DNA of 35,217 nt, taken from Desulfocapsa sp. Its GTDB lineage: Bacteria > Desulfobacterota > Desulfobulbia > Desulfobulbales > Desulfocapsaceae. The stretch lies in NCBI GenBank assembly GCA_030145625.1, contig JAQYVF010000049.1, forward strand, positions 1 through 35,217, written 5' to 3'. The notes under the pieces were generated by a model that had not been told where the DNA came from, did no database searches, and was given only the letters and a program-made list of their open reading frames with translations. The position numbers were made by a program, and so were the translations under genes. Of this stretch, positions 17,152 to 24,322 are shown piece by piece (the stretch's first letter is position 1; each line of letters begins with the position of its first letter).

Positions 17152-18332
17152 TCTCCGGAGGCTCCAGCAACGGCATCAATTTCATTTGTCAGGTCGTATA
17201 TTTCCTGATAGATTCTCGGCAGCATCTCGTTGTATCTGACGCGAACATCCTGACGCTTATTCCACAAATCATGGGTCTTTTCAGTGAATTTGTCGAATTC
17301 ATCCTGGATATCCCACACGAACTCATCCATTCCGAGAAGCTTCATCATCCCACCAGATTTGTGACTGTACTGCATCACCAGAGAAGGCACTGATAAAGAT
17401 ACCGCCGCAATCACAGAATGCATACGGCCACCCACAAATATCTCACTTTTCCCTATTATTCCTTTCAGTTCTTGCGGAGTCATCTCTTGCTGCAAAGCAA
17501 AAATACCAATTTGATCTTTAATAGCAGAAAGAATCCGTTCAATAGGGTACCGGTCATCTCCATCCCTCGATTGATACTCCTCCTGTGTGTAAGGAACACC
17601 CTTTGGGTAGATCTGATGAGGAATCAAAACAATTGGCAGCTTAAATTTTTCCCGCATCCACTCTATATAGCGAACCATTAGTGAAATGTAATCTTCACCC
17701 CTCCTTTTGAAGAGATTGTAGAACAGCACCGAGATATTGAGTCCAATGAACTTTTGTTCCTTCAGTCCTGCTTCCCGCAACAACTCATCGCTTCGTTGAT
17801 CTGAACAGGGTTCCAAGACAAACGCAGTGTCGTGAACCAACCGCAACCCCTTAAGTCCATGTGGCTTCAAGTAATCATAGGTGTTTTGGTCTCTAACCGT
17901 AACAGCATCAAACTTCCGCAACCCCATAATGGCCAGTTTATCCTTGATCCCCCCATTGAAAGGTCCAATAGACGAGGTAAATAATACCAAGGGAACCCCT
18001 TTCCTTTTAAGAAAAAGAGCCTTCCTCAGTAATTTATATGGAGGTACTGTAATATATCCATCTCCCCAGGCTGAGACAACAGCATCAACTTGAGAAACAA
18101 TCTTGTGAAGCTGCAGCATTGCCAAGATTTGATTTGGTGATCGTTGAACATAGGAAATTTTATGAGGCAGATGACCAAACTGTAGTTTATCTATTTCTGG
18201 ATTGGAGGAAAACAGAACAGTTTCGCAGCCCGGATACTTTCGATTCAACAGCTGAATATCGCTAATGATAAAGGCATTGGTTCCGACGCTAATGCATGGG
18301 GTCGCAGCCAAACAGTCCAAAAAAATCTTCAT
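17148..18332 (-). CDS. Polysaccharide pyruvyltransferase family protein (second copy)
   Basis: This 394-residue member of the CsaB/WcaK family contains SAWGDGYITVPPYKLLRKAL near 89, GVPLVLFTSSIGPFNGGIKD near 115, FDAVTVRDQNTYDYL near 139 and the signature VGGRMHSVIAAVSLSVPSLVM in the C-terminal domain. It should transfer a pyruvyl (or related) group from PEP to a sugar. A plausible ribosome-binding site (GGAGA) precedes the ATG at 18332. It is the first gene of the sugar-assembly block after the pseudogene region, so a promoter probably lies at 18333-18410. A small ACGGAA-taaac-TTCCGT inverted repeat is present there (18360-18376). Confidence 0.85.
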   Translation of the reverse strand: MKIFLDCLAATPCISVGTNAFIISDIQLLNRKYPGCETVLFSSNPEIDKLQFGHLPHKISYVQRSPNQILAMLQLHKIVSQVDAVVSAWGDGYITVPPYKLLRKALFLKRKGVPLVLFTSSIGPFNGGIKDKLAIMGLRKFDAVTVRDQNTYDYLKPHGLKGLRLVHDTAFVLEPCSDQRSDELLREAGLKEQKFIGLNISVLFYNLFKRRGEDYISLMVRYIEWMREKFKLPIVLIPHQIYPKGVPYTQEEYQSRDGDDRYPIERILSAIKDQIGIFALQQEMTPQELKGIIGKSEIFVGGRMHSVIAAVSLSVPSLVMQYSHKSGGMMKLLGMDEFVWDIQDEFDKFTEKTHDLWNKRQDVRVRYNEMLPRIYQEIYDLTNEIDAVAGASGE

Positions 18333-18410
18333 TGTTTCTCCAAGTTGTCAGAGTCCGTGACGGAATAAACTTCCGTGATTCAGTTGTGGTAGTTACTGTT
18401 AGAATACCTT

Positions 18411-18861
18411 TTAGTGCCAACCCTGTTTCCTGCCAAGTTTTGCTTCCCCAGATCTTTTAATGGCGTTTTTAAGCTCTTCCGTATTGCCAGAAGTGACAAG
18501 ATCGCCAGTTTCGCTTTAAACAATAGGTTCGGGGATACTTTAGGTATTCGCACCAACCACAGGTGTGTTCAAACACACAGCATTTAATAATGCAGAGAGG
18601 ATTATTTCCATTCCATTCAGATGGCACAACCATGAACTTGGCGGAACCTATCACAATTTTAATCCGATCCCAACCCTGATGTCTAAAAAAGCAATGTACG
18701 AATAAGCTCTAAAAGCAATTCGAAGCTCTGAGTCCAGAGGACCGGTCCCTATGACCTTGTGGCATGGTAGTTGGCTTTAGCTATCCGCAGAAGGTTTCGA
18801 ACACTCTTTGCTTCTAATGTCGACCAGCATAGTAATAGTAATCCAATTGATTGATCTCGTG
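18411..18861 (-). pseudogene. Decayed GT4 glycosyltransferase (C-terminal domain)
   Basis: Fragments of a GT4 donor domain can be read in shifting minus-strand frames: YYYYAGR (about 18840-18820), RNLLRIAKANYH, then KVIGTGPLDSELRIAFRAYS (from 18758), GSAKFMVVPSEWNGNNPL (from 18654), TPVVGANT, SIPEPIV, and TGDLVTSGNTEELKNAIK to a stop at 18411. These align in order with LKIVGTGPLAEEL, NSAFVVVPSEWYENCSM and PIIGSRIGGIPEQI of the intact GT4 at 6805-8010. At least two internal stops and several frameshifts destroy it. Its N-terminal domain is absent. Confidence 0.8.
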
Positions 18862-18966
18862 GCCCACCACCTTTTTGGCTGCCTCGTTAATCTAATACCT
18901 CGCCAGTGAGCATCGTAATCGCTTCTTCTTAGAATTCATGTAGTATTTTCTTCGTTGCTTTTTCAT
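18835..18966 (-). pseudogene. Possible IS3-type orfA transposase remnant
   Basis: Starting at an ATG (18966) behind a good GAGGAG site (18974-18979), the minus strand reads MKKQRRKYY. After frameshifts it reads EF-EEAITMLTGEVLD and NEAAKKVVGHEINQL. This order resembles the helix-turn-helix N-terminus of IS3-family OrfA proteins (basic start, EFK-EA, EAA, H-x-NQL). It is frameshifted and truncated, and merges into the decayed glycosyltransferase. The identification is tentative, since all matching words are short. Confidence 0.35.
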
Positions 18967-19051
18967 TGAGCAACTCCTCAAGGATTATTTTTCCACTCGT
19001 AAAAAAGAGTTTCCACAAATACCCTGGCTGGTTAATTCATTTTAAAAAAAA

Positions 19052-20245
19052 TTACTGCCATATTTTCCTTATCGGCATCGTTAACGCCCGGTAAGGCTTG
19101 TATAAAAAATACAGCGGAAATAGTGAGTTGGGTAGATGTGGTGAATAACAGGTATCATGGTCAGGAATTATTAAAGAGCGGAAAACAAATCTGCTTGCAT
19201 CAATCTTGCTATCCATTGCAGCAGGTTGATAACGTATTTTTTTTATAAATGGGTGCACCTTTGAAACTTCGGTTTCTCGGTTCAGTTCACTGCCTATTAT
19301 TTTGTCAGCAAATCTGGTGACAGTAGGATTGGTGGAAAGCATGGTTTCAAGCAATTCTGGAATCGTCGAGGCAAAAAGACTTTTCGCAAGAGAAAGGCTG
19401 ATTAGAATTCTCTTGATCATCTTGTATTTTTTACCCAGTTCCATAATCATGTCCCAGTCGAGATCAGGGACAACAATCATCAGCTCTGCTATGGAACAGA
19501 TATAATCAAGTTTTTCCCAAAAATGTTTATTGCCATGGAGGCAAAGAAATACAAAGAGCATTTCATTTGATAAGGTTAATATCGGGCAATTGTTGAAGAC
19601 GGTTTTCGTTGAAAATGGTTCCAACTTTTCCAGAGTAATAGGCTCTGGGGCATAGAATCCGCTCAACTCCCAGTGTAATTCAATGAGAATACCGTTCTTG
19701 TCCAGCAAGCGGCCATGATGATAATATTGCAAAAATTTGAGAAAGGTGGATTGAGGGATTCCTTCAGGAAGCAGAGTATAATTATTCTTTTGTAACACGT
19801 TCAGGGATTTTTCAAGATTTACCTGATGCACCAGGATGTCGACGTCAGTGTACGATCTCATTGTCGCGGAACCATACAGCTTTTCCGCCAGTATGCCCCC
19901 CTTTACCGGTAGGACTTCAATCTCATTTTCATTCAATATATTAATAACATTGATCAAAGAGGCACTTATTACAAGAGTGTATAAAGAGGATTCTTTTAGG
20001 TGTCTATTGATATTAGTGAGTGCATTATCAGGAATGCTAGTTTTAAAATGGGTGGTGAGTGATTTGTGCAGTAAGGGGATGATTTTATGGTAAAGCGCAT
20101 TATCGATTACAATATCCCAGTCTAATTTCTTGGTTAACAGTTTGCCGATTTCTCGTTTCTGTTCTTCTGTCAGATGTGAGTGGGCACACGCTACCAGCAG
20201 GGCTATTTCTGGTTGGAAGGTGCTATGGTCGTTGTTCTGGGACAT
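19052..20245 (-). CDS. Lasso-associated nucleotidyltransferase (NTP_transf_5-like)
   Basis: This 397-residue protein shows VKGGILAEKLYG at about 115-125, the acidic pair DVD at 134-136 and IELHWELSG downstream: the nucleotidyltransferase core of the family represented by paeninodin PadeN. It lies 18 bp after the HPr-kinase-like gene in the lasso cluster. Its likely role is tailoring of the phosphorylated lasso precursor, for example by nucleotidyl transfer, but this is inferred from context. It is only distantly similar to the paralogue at 2969-4216. It closes the lasso operon before the pseudogene region. Confidence 0.82.
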   Translation of the reverse strand: MSQNNDHSTFQPEIALLVACAHSHLTEEQKREIGKLLTKKLDWDIVIDNALYHKIIPLLHKSLTTHFKTSIPDNALTNINRHLKESSLYTLVISASLINVINILNENEIEVLPVKGGILAEKLYGSATMRSYTDVDILVHQVNLEKSLNVLQKNNYTLLPEGIPQSTFLKFLQYYHHGRLLDKNGILIELHWELSGFYAPEPITLEKLEPFSTKTVFNNCPILTLSNEMLFVFLCLHGNKHFWEKLDYICSIAELMIVVPDLDWDMIMELGKKYKMIKRILISLSLAKSLFASTIPELLETMLSTNPTVTRFADKIIGSELNRETEVSKVHPFIKKIRYQPAAMDSKIDASRFVFRSLIIPDHDTCYSPHLPNSLFPLYFLYKPYRALTMPIRKIWQ

Positions 20246-20263
20246 ATTTGCTGTTAACTTAAT

Positions 20264-21175
20264 TCAGTGGGAATGAGTGTCTGTCAGTCTCTGCAAAAGG
20301 CTGGTTGTTTTCGGCAGCAAGTCAAGATTCCTTGGGCGTGTCAGCCGGTATACGGGGATTGATTTTGTGAGATGCGCAGCCTGGGAGAAGATTTCTTTTC
20401 GAAGGTCAATGGGCTGGTTTTCCGGGAAACGATTAATCATCATGTGGGTTAAAATTTCCTTTACCGCTTCCATGCCGTGAAGCTGTTCCAGTGTTAATTT
20501 GTCTCCTGTTTCCAGTATGCAGACTGCGCCAACCGGTTTGGCTGTGGGGCAGAACCCTTCGTTCAAGTCCCGTATACGTTTTGAGACCTTTGGATGTACC
20601 TGGGGGTAGTTGTCCGGGTTGTCTCCAAAGTGGAGTAATGCATCAGGGTTGAGCCTGATTTTTGGAAAGGCAGGTCTTATTGAAAGGAGTTGCTTGTCTC
20701 CGTAGTCTATTGCACAGACATCATCTGAGACTAATGGAAAGCCTTGGTTAACCAGCCAGGCAGCGAGGGTGGATTTGCCTTCTCCCTTGTTTCCCATAAA
20801 AATTGTAACTTGTTTATCCAGTAATACCGCACTGCCATGCAATGTAATACAGCCACGTTGCTGAAGGGCCATGGCCATAATAGTCCCGAGAATTGGCAGG
20901 AGGATGTTATCGTGATTGACCGGTTCATTGGGGTGGATCAGAATTTCTTTTCCGGATTCTATTTGGTACGAACCAAGCATGTCCCATTTGAGGTGTAACT
21001 GCTCTCTGTTTGTGTATTCGTACCAGACTCCGTCCCAGCTGCGATTTTTGGAGATATCGGGGACCGTGCCAAAATGGATGGTAATATCCGGCTCTGATGT
21101 CGCCTGGACAGTTGGAATCAATAAATCGATATCCGACTGAATGGTTAAGGAATATGCTGAAAAGTAGGTGTTCAT
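20264..21175 (-). CDS. HPr-kinase-like lasso precursor kinase
   Basis: This 303-residue protein resembles the C-terminal kinase domain of HprK: LHGSAVLLD near 112, the Walker A loop GNKGEGKST at 128-136 and the SDD acid pair at 150-152 (LVSDDVCAIDYG). Kinases of this type in lasso clusters (PadeK, ThcoK) phosphorylate the C-terminal serine of the precursor peptide. The precursor at 21651-21797 ends in Ser-Ser, which suits that activity. It lies between the small peptide gene and the nucleotidyltransferase gene. A related family (HprK-related kinase A) occurs in EPS loci, but the linked precursor and cyclase make the lasso role more likely. Confidence 0.85.
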   Translation of the reverse strand: MNTYFSAYSLTIQSDIDLLIPTVQATSEPDITIHFGTVPDISKNRSWDGVWYEYTNREQLHLKWDMLGSYQIESGKEILIHPNEPVNHDNILLPILGTIMAMALQQRGCITLHGSAVLLDKQVTIFMGNKGEGKSTLAAWLVNQGFPLVSDDVCAIDYGDKQLLSIRPAFPKIRLNPDALLHFGDNPDNYPQVHPKVSKRIRDLNEGFCPTAKPVGAVCILETGDKLTLEQLHGMEAVKEILTHMMINRFPENQPIDLRKEIFSQAAHLTKSIPVYRLTRPRNLDLLPKTTSLLQRLTDTHSH

Positions 21176-21328
21176 TTAAATATTCTGCTTATGCGAAAGT
21201 GTGTGATTTATGTCCAATAGATGTTGATGAAGAAAGATTCCGACAATATTTGCAATCACGCACCGAGAAGTGAGAGAAGCATGTAATGCTCGCTTCATAT
21301 AAAGAAGGATATAATAAAAAAGAAGAGA

Positions 21329-21365
21329 AGAGAAGTAAATAGGTAGAAGTGCCTATGCTACAGGA
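21329..21365. terminator. Hairpin repeat, copy 1 (end of the small peptide gene)
   Basis: The segment ATAGGTA-gaag-TGCCTAT (21339-21356) forms a 7-bp stem with one G-U pair on the plus strand. It overlaps the TAG stop at 21353. It is embedded in a 37-bp repeat that shares 31 of 37 positions with 24224-24260. It may terminate or attenuate minus-strand transcription between the peptide genes and the kinase. Confidence 0.5.
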
Positions 21366-21529
21366 TTTGTGAGGAAAAAAGTCCGAAATTTGGGGGTATC
21401 ATACCAGGTGTTATTCAATTGGGGGAACTCTTGCAGAGCCCCTGCGGTAAATTTTTTCTTTCGTCTTGCTTTTGAATAATAATCCTGATTTTTAAGATAC
21501 CCTGTGTTCATCCTATTCATCTTACTCAT
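21353..21529 (-). CDS. Small basic peptide of the lasso cluster (58 aa)
   Basis: This gene begins at the ATG at 21529, 4 nt after an AAGGAG Shine-Dalgarno (21534-21539), and ends at a TAG inside the downstream hairpin. The product has a basic N-terminal half (YYSKARRKKKFTAG) and a C-terminal half with LNNTWYDTPKFRTFFLTNPV. The Y-x-x-P-K-F word matches the YESPKI motif by which lasso leaders bind the B1 protein. It lacks an obvious Gly1/Asp core. It could be a second peptide substrate, an RRE-binding accessory peptide, or unrelated. I do not recognise a family. Confidence 0.6.
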   Translation of the reverse strand: MSKMNRMNTGYLKNQDYYSKARRKKKFTAGALQEFPQLNNTWYDTPKFRTFFLTNPVA

Positions 21530-21650
21530 TTTTCTCCTTCAAAAAACAGGTTGGGGAGGTCTGTTGAAGAACACGAGTAAATCAGAACTGTTTACAAATT
21601 ACAAGATCGATCAATGCTTACTCGAAGTTATGAGAAGTTACAGGGGTAAA

Positions 21651-21797
21651 TTAGCTTGAAGGATTCGGAAAGGCATTGTCAGTTCCTATGCCATCATCAG
21701 AATTTTCATAACCTCCTCCTAATGTGATTTCTCTTACATCGCCGTGCTCATGAATCTTTGGGCTCTCATATTGAGCCTTCTGGTTTTGTTTTTCCAT
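21651..21797 (-). CDS. Lasso peptide precursor (48 aa)
   Basis: This short gene reads MEKQNQKAQ, then YESPKIHEHGDVREIT-L (leader), then GGGYENSDD followed by GIGTDNAFPNPSS (core). The leader has the lasso signature: Y-x-x-P-x-I/L for B1 binding, a Gly six residues after the Pro, and Thr at -2 before the cleavage site (Thr25-Leu26/Gly27). The core would start with Gly1 and close a macrolactam with Asp8 (or Asp9). The C-terminal Ser-Ser is a fitting site for the kinase encoded at 20264-21175. It lies 42 bp after the lasso cyclase gene and has a near-consensus AAGGAGGTGAT ribosome-binding site. Confidence 0.9.
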   Translation of the reverse strand: MEKQNQKAQYESPKIHEHGDVREITLGGGYENSDDGIGTDNAFPNPSS

Positions 21798-21802
21798 CAG
21801 AT

Positions 21803-21813
21803 ATCACCTCCTT
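21803..21813 (-). promoter_or_regulatory. Near-perfect Shine-Dalgarno of the lasso precursor
   Basis: AAGGAGGTGAT matches the 16S rRNA anti-Shine-Dalgarno over its full length, with 9 nt between GGAGG and the ATG at 21797. Most neighbouring genes have weak sites, so the precursor is set up for high translation relative to the enzymes. This also supports the chosen start. Confidence 0.8.
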
Positions 21814-21839
21814 TTTAAATTTCAAAGACTACGGTTTAG

Positions 21840-23750
21840 TTAACCTTCCCAACCTGAAAGTTGTTCTCTATGATTTAACCAAAGCATTAAACCAATGATA
21901 CGATAAAACTGCAATGCCGAGGCACTGTTCAGAGACTTTTCTGAAGATTCTAGCAGGGTTTTAATCTTATCCCTATCAAGATATTCAGAGACCTTTTCAA
22001 TGTTATTTTTATGTTGAAGATGATAATGGTCTATAAGTTTCATGCATAATGTATTGGCATGGGGTGCTAAGTTTGCTTTTCCTCCACGCCAGCACACACT
22101 TGATGGCAGTGATGCTTCCATAGCCCGTCTCATGATGATGCGGTTCCAGCCGTGATCAAGCTTTTGTTCCGCTGGTAAAGAAAGGCAGAACAAGATTAAT
22201 CTTTTATCCCAGAATGGGAAACGTTTTTCGAGAGAAAAATGTGCCGTGGTTCTATCTATCAAGCTGAGAGTCGTTGGCATATAATGGGCCGTTAATCGTT
22301 GAACCTGTGAAACCTGTTCATTAAAATCTTTTTTGGAAAAGGATTGCTTAAGGCTTTGATATCTCTCGCCTGCATTTATTTTTTTATAAAATTCTGTTGC
22401 AAGGATTGTGTTCCCAGTTTGCTTCTTGGTTGTTTTTGATATATTTTTTTTTATCTTGGCAGCACTGTCAAAGAAAAAGGAGAGGGGACTGTAATTTTTC
22501 AGATAGTAGTAGGTTATCTTTCCGCGTGGGATGGAAAAATGGTTTGCATATCCTTCGGCTTCCCTGACCAGCTTGAGCCATTGCATAGAGCGGGCAAGTT
22601 CAGCCAGACGGCCTATGCCATGGGACACAGTGCTGTCACCATCAAAGCCGTGAAGCTGTACCTTGACGCCAACTTCGCGGGCAAGTGTGTTTATTTTCCA
22701 TCCAGGAGTGACATTAAAGGCAAAAGCAGCCTCTTCAAGAGTAGTCTGAAACTCATCATACTCCTCTTTGCTGGGAAACTGGTCTGCCTGGACGAAATGG
22801 GGGATTATATTGCCCTGCTGAATGATGGGATCAATATATTCTCTTTCATCGCATTCATGGAGATCTTTGAAAAAATAGCTGAATGTGTGGAGTCGCTCGT
22901 TCCCCTGTGAAACCAGGATATCCCTGGCAGTACTGGTAATAGATGAGGAATCAAGCCCACCACTCAGGTGGGAGCCGATTGGACCAGTTCTTCTCATTCT
23001 ACAGCGGACACTTTCTGTGAAAATTTCTTTGAAGGCCTCGGTGTATTCACTGTTGTTTCGCAGTTTCAGAAGAGGTCCGGCCTCAAGGGTCCAGTATCTT
23101 TTTTCCGCCATTCCTGCATGGTTGGAAAGAAGGAAATGGGCAGGGCGAAGGGTGTGGATATTTTTGTAAAACGTCGAGCTGCCGTCATCCTGGTTGGCCA
23201 TGAAGTCGGCGATTCTTTCTTCATTGATTTCACAACTTATTTGAGGCAAAAGAAGGAGGGCTTTTATTTCCGAAGCAAAGGCAAAGAATTTTTCTGAAGT
23301 GTAATAATAAAACGGTCGGACCCCAAAGTGATCTCTCAGGGCAAAAATCCTCTGCTCTTTTTTGTCCCAGATGACTACCGCATAATCTCCGAGAAGATGT
23401 TGGTGGCAGTCAACACCCCACTTTTTATAAGCTTCCAGGATGAGCCTGCTGTCGGAAATTGTATGGGGAGCAATGGTTGAACAGTCAAGCAGACTCAGCA
23501 GATCTTGCCGGTTATCAATACGCGCATCCGCAGTAACGGCAATCTGTGCTTCCGTGTCATAATACGGTAATTCTTCATGCAATGATTCCGGAGTGGTCTG
23601 CAACAAGAGATTGGCAAGGCCAATATTCTTGTCACACCAGAGTCCCTGCCTGTCTGGCCCACGATGGTGCATAGTGTGTGCCATTTTTTCTACCAGGACA
23701 GGGGAAACTGTTTGCTGGTTGAAATAGTATATGCCTGCTATTCCACTCAT
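21840..23750 (-). CDS. Lasso cyclase (AsnB-like macrolactam synthetase)
   Basis: This 636-residue protein has an N-terminal Ntn glutaminase-like domain and the ATP pyrophosphatase loop SGGLDS at 263-268. In asparagine synthetase B the second residue is the catalytic Cys; here the start is MSGIAG, so Ser2 replaces it and glutaminase activity is not expected. This is usual for lasso cyclases (McjC/PadeC type), which activate the Asp/Glu side chain by adenylation and join it to the Gly1 amine. It lies directly upstream of the precursor gene. No clear ribosome-binding site precedes it. Confidence 0.9.
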   Translation of the reverse strand: MSGIAGIYYFNQQTVSPVLVEKMAHTMHHRGPDRQGLWCDKNIGLANLLLQTTPESLHEELPYYDTEAQIAVTADARIDNRQDLLSLLDCSTIAPHTISDSRLILEAYKKWGVDCHQHLLGDYAVVIWDKKEQRIFALRDHFGVRPFYYYTSEKFFAFASEIKALLLLPQISCEINEERIADFMANQDDGSSTFYKNIHTLRPAHFLLSNHAGMAEKRYWTLEAGPLLKLRNNSEYTEAFKEIFTESVRCRMRRTGPIGSHLSGGLDSSSITSTARDILVSQGNERLHTFSYFFKDLHECDEREYIDPIIQQGNIIPHFVQADQFPSKEEYDEFQTTLEEAAFAFNVTPGWKINTLAREVGVKVQLHGFDGDSTVSHGIGRLAELARSMQWLKLVREAEGYANHFSIPRGKITYYYLKNYSPLSFFFDSAAKIKKNISKTTKKQTGNTILATEFYKKINAGERYQSLKQSFSKKDFNEQVSQVQRLTAHYMPTTLSLIDRTTAHFSLEKRFPFWDKRLILFCLSLPAEQKLDHGWNRIIMRRAMEASLPSSVCWRGGKANLAPHANTLCMKLIDHYHLQHKNNIEKVSEYLDRDKIKTLLESSEKSLNSASALQFYRIIGLMLWLNHREQLSGWEG

Positions 23751-23840
23751 GCTTATTTAGTTGTATTCGTGGCTGTCATAAGGTTTTTTCTCAAAAAATT
23801 AAATCGAGAAATTCAGTTAATTGTTTTTGCAAGTTTGCTT

Positions 23841-24050
23841 TCAATATTCGCAATGTTCCAAGATTGATTCAGGAATTGGTGTAAATCTGTTTTCACTCTG
23901 GAGTTCATTCCAGGATAGTGAGCAAACAAGGTTAAAGCTCGAAGAGGTCACTGATGGAATGCCCATCATGACGCTTTCTTCGAGTATAAATATTTCTCCA
24001 TTTGCTTGGTCTACAAGGTTGGAGTATGGAGAAAATGGTGGGCATTTAAT
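23841..24050 (-). pseudogene. Decayed second PqqD/B1-like gene
   Basis: An open minus-strand frame without a usable start reads NGEIFILEESVMMG, SVTSSSFNLVCSLSWNELQ and then RFTPIPESILEHCEY to a stop at 23841. This aligns with the intact B1 at 26254-26565 (DGETVMMDLKLG, SVASHIWKELE, FFPILESILENF). The shared words W-x-EL and F-x-PI-x-ESILE make a paralogue likely. The N-terminus seems lost to a frameshift near 24030-24050; an ATG at about 24162 opens another frame that ends there. It lies between the exporter and the cyclase genes, where B1 often sits in lasso clusters. Confidence 0.6.
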
Positions 24051-24322
24051 TTAAGAATGTCACATGTCTCCGTTTTTATATTTGTTTTCTTGGTGCTGTT
24101 CACGAGGTGGGCCTTTTTTGGGGCCTGCTGGGTTTTGTGTTTGTAGAATGTTAGTGAAGACATTGGGTACCAATTAATGATAATTGATTTTAGATCATTA
24201 AGGAAAACTTAAAATAGATAGGGAGAGAAGTAAATAGGTAAAAATACCTATTTTATAGGAATAAAGGTGGGTCAAATTAGCGAATGAAAAAAATATCAAA
24301 TCAAAAAATGCGATTGTTGTGT
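24051..24322. other. Intergenic spacer with hairpins
   Basis: No intact gene was found here. It holds an 8-bp inverted repeat TTAATGAT (24174-24181) / ATCATTAA (24194-24201) and the second copy of the AATAGGTA hairpin repeat. It is probably the terminator and promoter region between the exporter gene and the cyclase transcription unit. Confidence 0.45.
24224..24260. terminator. Hairpin repeat, copy 2 (after the exporter gene)
   Basis: AATAGGTA-aaaa-TACCTATT (24233-24252) is a perfect 8-bp stem with a 4-nt loop, 70 nt after the exporter stop codon. It lies in a 37-bp segment nearly the same as 21329-21365, which follows the small peptide gene. Likely function is transcription termination or mRNA end protection. 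Confidence 0.55.

Noticed and set aside
21840-23750. AsnB-like protein as asparagine synthetase or XrtA/PEP-CTERM amidotransferase
   Set aside because: The catalytic Cys2 is Ser, no exosortase or PEP-CTERM gene is visible, and a lasso precursor follows directly.
23664-24054. Plus-strand small ORFs as possible B2 or immunity genes
   Set aside because: They overlap the cyclase start or the decayed B1 on the other strand and show no Cys-His-Asp pattern or membrane segment.
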